Below, piece after piece: positions 19,932 through 28,701 of a DNA stretch of 64,000 nt. The position numbers were made by a program, and so were the translations under genes. Each line of letters begins with the position of its first letter. Position 1 is the stretch's first letter. The notes below the pieces were generated by a model. It was not told where the DNA came from. It worked only from the letters and a program-made list of their open reading frames with translations, and searched no databases. Source of the DNA: Acidobacteriota bacterium (lineage in GTDB: Bacteria > Acidobacteriota > Blastocatellia > Pyrinomonadales > Pyrinomonadaceae); NCBI GenBank assembly GCA_019639115.1, contig JAHBSM010000004.1, positions 213,361 through 277,360 on the forward strand. Reading direction: 5' to 3'.

Positions 19932-21170
19932 ATGAACAGCTTAAAGTTGTTAAAGCAAGTTCTATTTACGGCGGTATTGTCGGCTTCGGCTGCGGTCTCG
20001 AGCCTGGCGATGCAGGCCGACCCGGCTTCGTCGGCTGAAGCGTCGTCATCGACGGCGGCCTTTGAGGACAGCGTCGCATACGCGATGGTGGCGATCGTTA
20101 TCGCTGTTGTGGCCGGCGGGATACTAATGTGGCGGCGAATTCGTCCGACAACGAATGCACCGACATACAGCTATGAGAATAGTGTTCAGGCAAAGTCCGC
20201 GAAGCCGCGTGTGAGCACGCTCGACGACGACCACGTCGATATGGAGCAGGAACTCGAATGGTTCCGCAAGGCAAAACGCTCGTCCGAGCGGCTCGACCGC
20301 AGAAAACCAAAGGCCGATCGACGTGGGTCGTCAAGGCGGCTTGGCGATCTCGTTGTGCCGGAATTTCAGGACGTCGATGAGAACTCGGCCAGAGCATTTC
20401 AAGAGAAAATGCGGCGTATCCAGTACGCCCAGCTTCCGATCAATTCGTTCATACAGCTCACGGAGGCACGCGATTTCGACAAACTGCCGATCTCTGCTGA
20501 CCCGGCTCTGCTGAGCGCGATCGAACAAGCCCAGGAAGAGTTCGAAGAGGACGAGACCGTACGCGAGCTTGCGCTGAAGATCCTAGCTGTATTCCGCAGC
20601 CGCAATTCGGTCGAAGCTCTCTCGCAGATGGCGCTCTACGATCTTTCGTCAAATCTTAGATCCCGAGCGGTCGCGATCCTTACCGATTTCGATCACGAAT
20701 CGGTATTTGAAACGATCCTGTTGGCCTGTGCGGACCCGACCCGCGAGGTACGCGCTGCGGCGGCACGCGGGCTGTTTCGGCTGAGTTTTGACAGGGCCGA
20801 GGCCTGGAAGCGACTAATTGCGACCGAGGATCGGTTTCGTATGAGTCACGCCGTAAGAGCGGCAATCGAATCAGGTATCGTGCAGAAATCATTTGACCGG
20901 CTTCTGAGCGATGATATGAAGATCGCTTACGAGGCATTCGTGCTGGTCGCGTTGGTCATACGTTCGGGCGAATTCGCTCCGGTGTTCGATACGATCCGCA
21001 ATTCACGTGACGATCGCGTCAAAATGGCTTTGCTTCACGTTCTATCGGTAGTCAAAGAGCCGGCAGGAGCAGCCGAACTCGAATCGCTCATGTCCCTTGA
21101 CCTGTCAAAAGATGTAGGGCTCCGGCTTAAGGAGACCATCGACTCCTACCATCAGACCGCCGTTGCGTAA
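19932..21170 (+). CDS. Membrane-anchored HEAT-repeat protein
   Basis: A 412-residue protein with a signal peptide or first hydrophobic segment (about 10-27), a second TM helix (about 50-67, VAYAMVAIVIAVVAGGILMW), a charged linker, and a C-terminal solenoid. The solenoid has helical repeats typical of HEAT/armadillo folds, for example NSVEALSQMALYDLSSNLRS and HESVFETILLACADPTREVR. It probably offers a cytoplasmic protein-binding scaffold at the membrane. No known family name can be given. A terminator-like hairpin separates it from uvrB. Confidence 0.72.
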   Translation: MNSLKLLKQVLFTAVLSASAAVSSLAMQADPASSAEASSSTAAFEDSVAYAMVAIVIAVVAGGILMWRRIRPTTNAPTYSYENSVQAKSAKPRVSTLDDDHVDMEQELEWFRKAKRSSERLDRRKPKADRRGSSRRLGDLVVPEFQDVDENSARAFQEKMRRIQYAQLPINSFIQLTEARDFDKLPISADPALLSAIEQAQEEFEEDETVRELALKILAVFRSRNSVEALSQMALYDLSSNLRSRAVAILTDFDHESVFETILLACADPTREVRAAAARGLFRLSFDRAEAWKRLIATEDRFRMSHAVRAAIESGIVQKSFDRLLSDDMKIAYEAFVLVALVIRSGEFAPVFDTIRNSRDDRVKMALLHVLSVVKEPAGAAELESLMSLDLSKDVGLRLKETIDSYHQTAVA

Positions 21171-21203
21171 AGAGGTCGCCGGACAACTTTTAAGATCGAT
21201 AAA

Positions 21204-21242
21204 GGCCTCGTCAATGTGTCGTGCAGACACGTTGGCGGGGCC
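21204..21242 (+). terminator. Long hairpin between the HEAT-repeat gene and uvrB
   Basis: Arms GGCCTCGTCAATGTGTC and GACACGTTGGCGGGGCC pair over 17 positions, with a few G-U pairs, around a 5-base loop, followed by TTCGGTTT. It is only 42 bases before the uvrB start, so it might also influence uvrB read-through. Confidence 0.65.
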
Positions 21243-21283
21243 TTCGGTTTCCAAAAACACTTTCGATGTTTTAGGCTCGAATT

Positions 21284-23272
21284 GTGTTATTCAAACTGAC
21301 AAGCGACAACCAGCCAAAAGGCGACCAGCCTGAAGCGATCCGCCAGATCGTCGAGGGCATAAACGACGGAGAACGCGACCAGGTGCTGCTCGGTATCACC
21401 GGCAGCGGCAAGACCTTTACGATCGCGAATGTCATCAACGAAGTGCAGCGGCCCACGCTGGTGCTTGCTCACAATAAGACGCTCGCGGCGCAGCTTTATC
21501 AGGAATTCAAGACATTTTTTCCGGAGAATGCCGTCGAGTATTTCGTTTCCTACTACGATTACTACCAGCCGGAAGCTTACGTGCCAGCATCGGACCTATA
21601 CATCGAAAAAGAAGCGACCATCAACGACGAGATCGACAGGCTGCGACTCTCAGCGACCCGTGCTCTGTTTGAGCGGCGAGACGTGATCGTCGTCGCGTCC
21701 GTGTCCTGCATATACGGCCTGGGCGATCCGGATGCGTATTTTGGGATGTTGATGTTCATCGAGCCCGGCATGGAACTCAAGCGCGAGGATCTGCTGCGCA
21801 AACTTGTCGAATTGCAATACGAGCGCGTCAATGTAGATTTCGACCGAGGGACGTTTCGAGTACGCGGTGATGTGGTCGAGGTGTATCCAAGCTATCAGGA
21901 TCAGGCTTATCGAATAGAGTTCTGGGGCGATGAAGTTGATTCGGTCTCGACGATCGATCCGCTGCTAGGCGAGGTGCTCTACAAGCATACGTCGCGGCTG
22001 CCCATCTATCCGAAAACGCACTATGTGATGTCGAAGGATACGATCAAGCGAGCTCTCAAGACCATCCGCGAAGAACTCGATGAATATGAAAAGGTTCTGG
22101 TCGAATCAGGCAAGGTCGTTGAGGCACAGCGGCTGCATCAGCGGACGATGTACGACCTGGAGATGATCAAGGAGATGGGTTTCTGCCGCGGGATCGAGAA
22201 CTACTCGCGTCACCTTACGGGTAAGATGCCGGGCGAACCGCCGCCTACATTGCTTGATTACCTGCCGTCAGACGCTCTGATGGTCATCGACGAATCGCAT
22301 CAGACGGTCCCCCAGCTCGGAGCAATGTTCAAGGGCGATCAGTCGCGAAAAGGCACGCTGGTCGAGTACGGATTTCGTCTGCCAAGTGCGAAGGACAATC
22401 GGCCGTTGAATTTTGAGGAGTTCGAACAGCGCCGCGGCCAGACGATCTATGTATCGGCGACGCCGGGATCGTATGAGCTCGAACGAGCGCAGGGAGTCGT
22501 TGTTGAGCAGATAATCAGGCCGACCGGGTTGCTCGATCCGATAGTCGAGGTCAGGCCCGTAAAGGGTCAGATCGACGATCTGCTGGAAGAATGCCGAGTC
22601 CGAGCCGATCGCAACGAACGCGTTCTCGTCACCACGCTCACCAAGCGAATGGCAGAGAACCTGAGCGAGTATTTCGCGGAGGTTGGGGTTCGCGTCACCT
22701 ATCTGCACAGCGATATAGATACTCTCGAGCGCATCAGGATTCTTCGCGACCTCAGGCGTGGCGAATTTGACGTGCTCGTCGGTATCAATCTGCTTCGCGA
22801 AGGACTGGATCTGCCGGAGGTTTCGCTCGTGGCGATACTGGACGCGGACAAGGAAGGCTTTCTCCGGAGCGAGCGTTCGCTGATACAAACGATGGGCCGC
22901 GCCGCGCGAAATGCCGACGGCAAGGCGATACTCTACGCTGACAAGATAACGGATTCGATGCGCAATGCCATCGATGAAACACAGCGTCGGCGTGCGATCC
23001 AGGAACAATACAATGAGGAGCATGGGATCACGCCAACCACGATCGTGAAATCTATTGACGCCACGCTCGTGACCGCATACGAGGCAGATTACTTCAAGGT
23101 GCCTCTGGAACTTGATAAGTTCGAAGAATATTCGCCGAAACAACTGAAGGAGACCATCGCTCAGCTTGAGCATGAGATGCGAGCCGCCGCCAAGGATATG
23201 AAATTCGAACTGGCGGCCGAGCTCCGCGATAAGCTGAAATATCTCCGGGAACGTGAGGTCGAGTATCGATAA
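21284..23272 (+). CDS. uvrB: Excinuclease ABC subunit B
   Basis: A 662-residue nucleotide-excision repair helicase-like subunit; GTG start at 21284 matches the usual [16 protein letters not shown]-terminus. Walker A is GITGSGKT (38-45), the damage-probing beta-hairpin is marked by [13 protein letters not shown], helicase motifs DESHQ and TMGRAARN are present, and the C-terminal UVR motif ([24 protein letters not shown]) binds UvrC. With UvrA it verifies DNA damage before incision. No recognisable LexA box was seen upstream. Confidence 0.99.
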   Translation: MLFKLTSDNQPKGDQPEAIRQIVEGINDGERDQVLLGITGSGKTFTIANVINEVQRPTLVLAHNKTLAAQLYQEFKTFFPENAVEYFVSYYDYYQPEAYVPASDLYIEKEATINDEIDRLRLSATRALFERRDVIVVASVSCIYGLGDPDAYFGMLMFIEPGMELKREDLLRKLVELQYERVNVDFDRGTFRVRGDVVEVYPSYQDQAYRIEFWGDEVDSVSTIDPLLGEVLYKHTSRLPIYPKTHYVMSKDTIKRALKTIREELDEYEKVLVESGKVVEAQRLHQRTMYDLEMIKEMGFCRGIENYSRHLTGKMPGEPPPTLLDYLPSDALMVIDESHQTVPQLGAMFKGDQSRKGTLVEYGFRLPSAKDNRPLNFEEFEQRRGQTIYVSATPGSYELERAQGVVVEQIIRPTGLLDPIVEVRPVKGQIDDLLEECRVRADRNERVLVTTLTKRMAENLSEYFAEVGVRVTYLHSDIDTLERIRILRDLRRGEFDVLVGINLLREGLDLPEVSLVAILDADKEGFLRSERSLIQTMGRAARNADGKAILYADKITDSMRNAIDETQRRRAIQEQYNEEHGITPTTIVKSIDATLVTAYEADYFKVPLELDKFEEYSPKQLKETIAQLEHEMRAAAKDMKFELAAELRDKLKYLREREVEYR

Positions 23273-23492
23273 TCTCCCGTTATGCCTGATATCACTCTGA
23301 TTTCTGATTCTGGAACGGCGGTGATATTGCAGATTTCCTTTAAATGACGGGCTGCGCGGCCCGTTGCGATCCGGCGAGATCCCAATTCATCTCAATTTAT
23401 TTCCTCATAGCCTCGCTAGCGGTCGGTCAGATTGACAATTTAGGCAACTTGCATTTGCTCGATCCTCACAAGATCGAACGAGGAGGCTGATA

Positions 23493-24905
23493 ATGAACGC
23501 ACTTACACTGCTTCGCATCGGCGCTACCTCCGTGATCCTCACGGTCGTATTCGCTCTTTCCGTATTCTCACAGGCCGCTTCCTGCTATTCGCCGGGAAAT
23601 GTGATCGTCGCAGATCCTCAGGACCTCACGATCCTGCCTCATCTCGATATAGAAAAATTGTATGCCGCTGAGCCGATCTATGGCGATGGCTCTCAGATAT
23701 TGACCTTGTCAATGAAGATGCGGCACCTTCGCCCTGACCTGCCGGGACTGAGCCTGCCGCTCGGCACCTGGAACATCATCTACACAACAAGCACAGGCAC
23801 AAGCCGCTTCGTGCGTATGAGCACATTGCTCGGCAGTCCGACATTCAGCTACGGCAATGTCACATTCCTTCTCGGTGTGCCGATATACAACGAGGTCGGC
23901 CCGGTCCGCGGCACACTCGGCAACGACGGCCTGATGACGATCTACATAGACAAATCGCTCATCGGCAACCCGCCCGCCGGGACGCAATACACCATCTCCG
24001 GCCGTACATACCTGAACACACTCGGGGTCGGACTCGTCCAAACGGACGATTCTGCGGCAACTAGTTATCAGCTCGTCGGCAATGGCGGCTGTACGCCCTG
24101 GCAATTTGTCGGCTTTGGACAGAACGGCGACGTGCCTGTATCCAATGACTACAATCGAAATGGTACGAGCGACTATGGGGTGTGGAGGCCGGAATCCGGA
24201 GTATGGTTCACATACGACGGCGTCACTGCCGAGTTCAACGTCACGCAGCACGGCTCGGGAACTCTGGGTGACATTCCGGTACCCGGAAATTACGACAACG
24301 ATAACAAAGGCGATTTCATGGTCTATCGGCCGTCGATAGGGACGTGGTTCCTGCGTTCGACCGAGACCGGAGCATTCTCGGCAAAGCAATTCGGTATCGC
24401 CGAAGATATGCCGATGTCGGGAGATTTCGACGGCGACCGCGTTGACGACATAGTAGTCTGGCGGCCGTCGAACGGCGTCTGGTACGTGCTGACAAGTGCG
24501 GATTCGACATTTATGGCCGCCCAATTCGGCGCAAGCGAAGATCGGCCGTTCGTAGGTGATTTCGACGGTGATCGTCGTTCGGACATCGGCGTTTTCCGGC
24601 CATCCACCGGCGTATGGTTCCATTACAATATGACCGGCGGCAATTTTCAGGCCGTACAGTGGGGACTCGGGACCGACGTCATTGCCCCCGGCGACTACGA
24701 TGGCGACGGCAAGCTCGACCAGGCTGTGTTTCGGCCTTCGACCGGAGTTTGGTACATACGCCGGAGCGGAAACGGAGCAATGGACACCATGCAATGGGGA
24801 CTAAGCACGGACCGCGTCGTTCCTGGTGATTACAATGGAAATGGCCGGAGTGATTATGCCGTCTGGCGTCCGTCGAATGGCGTTTGGTACGTTCATTTCC
24901 GCTGA
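23493..24905 (+). CDS. Secreted FG-GAP/VCBS-repeat protein
   Basis: A 470-residue exported protein. After a signal peptide (about 1-27, VFSQAA) there is a unique domain of about 175 residues (ILPHLDIEKLYAAEPIYGDG...), beta-rich with no recognised family. From about residue 205 to the end there are roughly six propeller repeats of the type PGDYDGDGKLDQAVFRPSTG-x-WY. The same module ends the peroxidase at 2070-4868 and the gene cut off at 63715. Such repeats bind calcium via DxDxDG loops and mediate adhesion or ligand contact; the ligand is unknown. ATG is preceded by GAGGAGG. A strong terminator follows. Confidence 0.82.
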   Translation: MNALTLLRIGATSVILTVVFALSVFSQAASCYSPGNVIVADPQDLTILPHLDIEKLYAAEPIYGDGSQILTLSMKMRHLRPDLPGLSLPLGTWNIIYTTSTGTSRFVRMSTLLGSPTFSYGNVTFLLGVPIYNEVGPVRGTLGNDGLMTIYIDKSLIGNPPAGTQYTISGRTYLNTLGVGLVQTDDSAATSYQLVGNGGCTPWQFVGFGQNGDVPVSNDYNRNGTSDYGVWRPESGVWFTYDGVTAEFNVTQHGSGTLGDIPVPGNYDNDNKGDFMVYRPSIGTWFLRSTETGAFSAKQFGIAEDMPMSGDFDGDRVDDIVVWRPSNGVWYVLTSADSTFMAAQFGASEDRPFVGDFDGDRRSDIGVFRPSTGVWFHYNMTGGNFQAVQWGLGTDVIAPGDYDGDGKLDQAVFRPSTGVWYIRRSGNGAMDTMQWGLSTDRVVPGDYNGNGRSDYAVWRPSNGVWYVHFR

Positions 24906-24927
24906 TCTCGGCTGAGAACACGGGATC

Positions 24928-24958
24928 GGGGCCGTCACGAGAGTGCGGCCCCTTTTTT
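24928..24958 (+). terminator. Rho-independent terminator
   Basis: GGGGCCG, an 11-base loop and CGGCCCC followed by six T residues, 23 bases after the stop of the FG-GAP gene. Confidence 0.9.
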
Positions 24959-25009
24959 GCTTTCGTTCCCGGGTTGGTTTTAGCCACGCGGGTGAGATAA
25001 ATTAAATCC

Positions 25010-26503
25010 GTGCAGACCATAGCGGCTAAAGACGGCATCGACAGCTACCTGATCGATGCCGGCAATATGAAAGGCGGACACGCCGAACAGCTATTTATCC
25101 CCGAGTCGGATGTCGAGGTGGCGGCCATTCTGGGCGACGCGAACAGCTCAGGCACCCCGGTTACCGTTTCAGGAGCGCGGACAGGGACCGTTGGCGGAGC
25201 GGTACCATTCGGAGGCATCATCGTCTCGCTCGAGAGGCTTAACCGTATAAGATCGATCGATCGCGATGCAATGCGTGCGGTGGTCGAGCCCGGAGTGATA
25301 CTCGCCGATCTTCAGCGAGCCGCAGAGGCCGATGGGTTATTCTATCCGCCGGACCCGACCGAATGGAGTTGTCAGATCGGCGGCAACGTCGCTACTAACG
25401 CATCGGGAGCAAGGAGCTTCAAATACGGGTCAACGCGTGATTTTGTGGAGCGGATCGAGATCTTGCTTGCGGATGGCGACAAGCTGTCGTTGCGGCGCGG
25501 CGACGCATTTGCGGATGCTGACGGCAAGATAGAGCTCGTCACGGCGTCCGGCACCAAGATCACGGCACGAGTTCCCACGTATCGACGGCCCAACGTCCGC
25601 AAGAACGTGTCGGGCTATTACAACGCTGCACCGCTCGACGCGATCGACCTTTTCATCGGGAGCGAGGGAACTCTCGGAGTGATAACTGAGGTCGAGCTTC
25701 GTTTGCTGCCGAAGCCTGAGAGTTTCTTTAGCGGGATCGTATTTTTTCGAGATGAGGCCGATCTGCTCGGATTTGTGGATGACGCCCGCTCCCTCGCATT
25801 CGCTGCACGCAGGGACCGGAGCCGGCCGTCACAGATCGACGCAACTCTGATCGAATATTTTGACTCGAACGCACTGCGATTCATTGCCGAGAAGTTTCCC
25901 GAAACGCCCGATGGAATGGCCGGAGCGATATTCTTTGAACAAGAGACGACCGCCGCTGACGAGGACGCCTTGCTTGCGGCTTGGAACGACCTTTTGGAGC
26001 GCCACCGTGCGGACATCGACAGATCGTGGTTCACGACCACCGAAGCCGATCGCGAGAGGATGCGCGCCTTTCGCCATTCGCTGCCGGTTTCGGTGAACGA
26101 GCGAGTGGTCCGAAACAAGCAGAAGAAGATCGGCACCGATATGGCGGTACCGGACGAGACATTTCGCGGATTTCTGAAATATCAACGCGAATTGCTCGAG
26201 GCGAGCCGCATCGATCATGTGATCTTTGGACATATAGGCGACTGCCATCTGCACGCGAATCTGCTGCCGCGTGATGAGGACGAAGCGGTTAGAGCGCGGC
26301 ATCTCTATGGCCGCCTGATCGCTCAATCTATAATGTTGGGCGGCTGCATTTCCGCAGAGCACGGCATCGGTAAACTTAAATCCCGCTATCTCTATGTGAT
26401 GATGGGCGAAAGATATTTGAATGAGATGGCGGAGCTGAAACGGACCTTTGATCCTAAGGCGATACTCGGCCGCGGAAATATGATCGACGAGAGATATCTA
26501 TGA
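25010..26503 (+). CDS. FAD-linked oxidase (GlcD / D-lactate dehydrogenase type)
   Basis: A 497-residue flavoprotein of the PCMH/VAO class. The N-terminal FAD-binding domain has VSGARTGTVGGAVPFGG and the Gly-rich CQIGGNVATNASGARSFKYG. The C-terminal FAD-oxidase domain has the metal/substrate residues in HIGDCHLHANLLP and the FAD-contacting SAEHGIGKLK. These are features of glycolate oxidase GlcD and D-lactate dehydrogenases that feed electrons to quinones. No GlcE/GlcF genes are adjacent. The GTG start at 25010 fits. The stop overlaps the ATG of the HAD hydrolase gene (ATGA), implying co-translation; a shared 2-hydroxyacid or phosphoglycolate theme is possible but unproven. Confidence 0.85.
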   Translation: MQTIAAKDGIDSYLIDAGNMKGGHAEQLFIPESDVEVAAILGDANSSGTPVTVSGARTGTVGGAVPFGGIIVSLERLNRIRSIDRDAMRAVVEPGVILADLQRAAEADGLFYPPDPTEWSCQIGGNVATNASGARSFKYGSTRDFVERIEILLADGDKLSLRRGDAFADADGKIELVTASGTKITARVPTYRRPNVRKNVSGYYNAAPLDAIDLFIGSEGTLGVITEVELRLLPKPESFFSGIVFFRDEADLLGFVDDARSLAFAARRDRSRPSQIDATLIEYFDSNALRFIAEKFPETPDGMAGAIFFEQETTAADEDALLAAWNDLLERHRADIDRSWFTTTEADRERMRAFRHSLPVSVNERVVRNKQKKIGTDMAVPDETFRGFLKYQRELLEASRIDHVIFGHIGDCHLHANLLPRDEDEAVRARHLYGRLIAQSIMLGGCISAEHGIGKLKSRYLYVMMGERYLNEMAELKRTFDPKAILGRGNMIDERYL

Positions 26504-27192
26504 TAAAAGCGATACTTTTCGACTGGAACGGGGTCGTCATAGACGACGAACAGATTCAGTGCGAGATATTCAGAGAAGTGATGGGGCCGCACGGCGTAGA
26601 ACTGACCGATGAAGCCTATTACGCACGGATGGGAATGAATGACTGGGCGTTCGTCTCGTCTGTCTTCGAAGAAGCCGGCAAGTCGATCAGCAAGGCTGAG
26701 GTGAACTCGATAGTCGAGGCCAAGACAGCCAATTGGCTCGAACGGCTTCACAAGTCGGTTCCGCTTTTCGACGGTGTGGAGAATTTTATACGCAAATGTG
26801 CCGAGGAGTTCACTCTCGGCATTGTTTCGATGGCAAACAGGACGGAGATCGACGAGGCTCTTGAGCGTACGGGACTGGGGCCATGCTTCTCGGTCATCCT
26901 GAGTGCCGAGGACATCGAGACATACAAGCCCGATCCGGCCTGCTACCGCGAAGGCTTTCGTCAGATCGACCTCGCGCGTATCTCCGCCGATGCTCTGCCG
27001 ATGGTTCACGCCGACTGCCTCGTGATCGAGGATTCGGCTCCGGGAGTACAAGCAGGTAAGGCGGCGGGACTGCCGGTTCTGGGCGTCACGAGTTCGGTCT
27101 CGGCCGAAGTGCTTCGTGCCGCCGGTGCCGACGCTGTCGCAAGCCGGCTCGACGACTGGATGCCCGAGACGCTGCGGCGCGTTTTCGTTTAG
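26500..27192 (+). CDS. HAD-superfamily hydrolase with altered motif I
   Basis: A 230-residue HAD protein of the beta-phosphoglucomutase/phosphoglycolate phosphatase group: helical cap between motif I and the core, motif II/III region with SAEDIETYKPDPACY, and motif IV VIEDSAPGVQAGKAAG. Motif I reads FDWNGVV, so the second position that is normally Asp (acid/base) is Asn. Some HAD proteins with DWNG are known, but the loss may change or lower phosphatase activity. It overlaps the FAD oxidase gene by four bases. A role on a phosphorylated 2-carbon or sugar compound is only a guess. Confidence 0.82.
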   Translation: MIKAILFDWNGVVIDDEQIQCEIFREVMGPHGVELTDEAYYARMGMNDWAFVSSVFEEAGKSISKAEVNSIVEAKTANWLERLHKSVPLFDGVENFIRKCAEEFTLGIVSMANRTEIDEALERTGLGPCFSVILSAEDIETYKPDPACYREGFRQIDLARISADALPMVHADCLVIEDSAPGVQAGKAAGLPVLGVTSSVSAEVLRAAGADAVASRLDDWMPETLRRVFV

Positions 27193-27207
27193 CTTCGACC
27201 TCAACAA

Positions 27208-28701
27208 ATGCCAGATCTATTCATTTCAGAAGAAAAGGCCCGATCGGGGCTGCTGGATGCGGCTGCGTTCCTGGGCGAACGTATAAACAGTTCGGACGGC
27301 CACGCGGAAGCGATGCTTGCGGTCGTTCCGCTGATGCTGGGCCGAGGTGACGTTGATCTCGCCGCTGAACTTTCAAATGCCGTTGATGACCCATACACGC
27401 GGGATCGGTTGCTGGGCCGTGTGGCGTCGGCGTGTGCCGAAAACGACGACGACGAGTATGCGCTGCAGTTGGCCGACGCGGTCGAAGACGAGGGGCTTCG
27501 TCAGCAAACGTTCGAGGCCATCGGCGTTATCAAGGCCGCAAAAGGCCAGTTCGAAGCGGCACGCGAGGCCGCCGCGCTGACGCCGCATCCGGATTTCGTC
27601 TTTGCCGTCATCGCCGATTCGGCCGAGGCTGCGGACAACGTTGACGCTATGTCGGCTGCGATAGATGCCATCGAGTTTCCTGCAGCGATCGTAGCGGCGT
27701 ATCACCGAATAGCGGTGCGTTCTATCACGGCAGGCGACCTAGAAAAGGCTGTCGCGATGCTTGAGAAGGCCGCAGCGGCAGCCGACGGGATCGAGCATGC
27801 AGAGGAGCGGATCGGCGCCGTCTGCGACATCGCGGCTGCATCGATCGACGCTCGCCGCAACGATCTCGCGATCCGACTCTACGATTCGGCTATGAAGGAA
27901 GCTCTGGAGCTGGGCAATGTACACACCGACAGCTTGCTCGCAGCATGTGCTCTAGGATTCTGTCGTGCCGGCAGCGAGGAATTGTCAGAAAAGGCCCTGG
28001 ATGAGATCCGCGACAAAGTGCAGATGTCGTACGCACTGCTCGGTATCGCACGCGAAGAGTGGCGTCGCGAACTAAAGGACACGGCAAAAGAGACGCTTGA
28101 GGATGCGTTCGCCGTTGTCGAGAGCCAGCCCGATCACGAGATCCGCGACAGCCGTTCGCGAAACGACCTGATGGCAACGATCGCGGTCCAATTTGCCGGG
28201 TTCGGCGATACAGCCCGTGCGGTCTCGGCGGCTCGGGCCAACCTCGACGACGATCAACGGGAAGCAGCGCTCGGACAGATCGCCCGGATATTGCTGATAC
28301 AGAACGAACGCGACGAGATTGGCGCTGTCGTAGACGAGATAGAAACGCCGCTTGCTCGCGTCTTTGCCTATGCGGCGATGGCCGATCTTGAGATCGAGAA
28401 TGGCCGGATCGACGAAGCAAAGGCGTTCCTTGCGGCGGCAGCGGACGAATCCGCCTCCATACCTCAGCCTCAGGCGCGTGCTATCGCGTTCGCCGAGATT
28501 GCCGAACGTGCGTCGGCCATCGGTGACGCCGCGTCGGCCGATGCAGCCGCTACGCAGCAGATCGCGGCCGTGGCCGAAATAAAAGATGCAAGTGCCAGAG
28601 CTACGGCTTTAGCTCGATTGTCCAATATCTACCGCGATGCGCCGCCGCCGGCATCGGTGACCGTCGAGGTCAATAATCTAATAGACAAGGCCGTATTCTA
28701 A
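27208..28701 (+). CDS. Acidic helical-repeat protein of unknown function
   Basis: A 497-residue, Ala/Asp/Glu-rich, apparently all-helical protein without signal peptide or membrane segment. It consists of degenerate repeats of about 33-40 residues, such as DDPYTRDRLLGRVASACAEN and LEKAVAMLEKAAAAADGIEH, that resemble TPR/SEL1-type solenoids. It follows the HAD gene by 15 bases on the same strand and may be co-transcribed. Its 3' end overlaps the convergent lysA-like gene by four bases. Probably a cytoplasmic scaffold; no specific function can be given. Confidence 0.7.
   Translation: MPDLFISEEKARSGLLDAAAFLGERINSSDGHAEAMLAVVPLMLGRGDVDLAAELSNAVDDPYTRDRLLGRVASACAENDDDEYALQLADAVEDEGLRQQTFEAIGVIKAAKGQFEAAREAAALTPHPDFVFAVIADSAEAADNVDAMSAAIDAIEFPAAIVAAYHRIAVRSITAGDLEKAVAMLEKAAAAADGIEHAEERIGAVCDIAAASIDARRNDLAIRLYDSAMKEALELGNVHTDSLLAACALGFCRAGSEELSEKALDEIRDKVQMSYALLGIAREEWRRELKDTAKETLEDAFAVVESQPDHEIRDSRSRNDLMATIAVQFAGFGDTARAVSAARANLDDDQREAALGQIARILLIQNERDEIGAVVDEIETPLARVFAYAAMADLEIENGRIDEAKAFLAAAADESASIPQPQARAIAFAEIAERASAIGDAASADAAATQQIAAVAEIKDASARATALARLSNIYRDAPPPASVTVEVNNLIDKAVF

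Noticed and set aside
22268..23173. 301-codon minus-strand frame inside uvrB
   Set aside because: Shadow of the highly conserved uvrB coding region; composition is unlike real proteins here.
23347..23364. Hairpin ACGGGC/GCCCGT downstream of uvrB as terminator
   Set aside because: Six base pairs and no T-run; insufficient on its own.
23709..24794. 361-codon minus-strand frame opposite the FG-GAP repeat gene
   Set aside because: Repeats on the plus strand suppress stop codons on the other strand; the translation has His/Cys/Arg bias and no recognisable fold.
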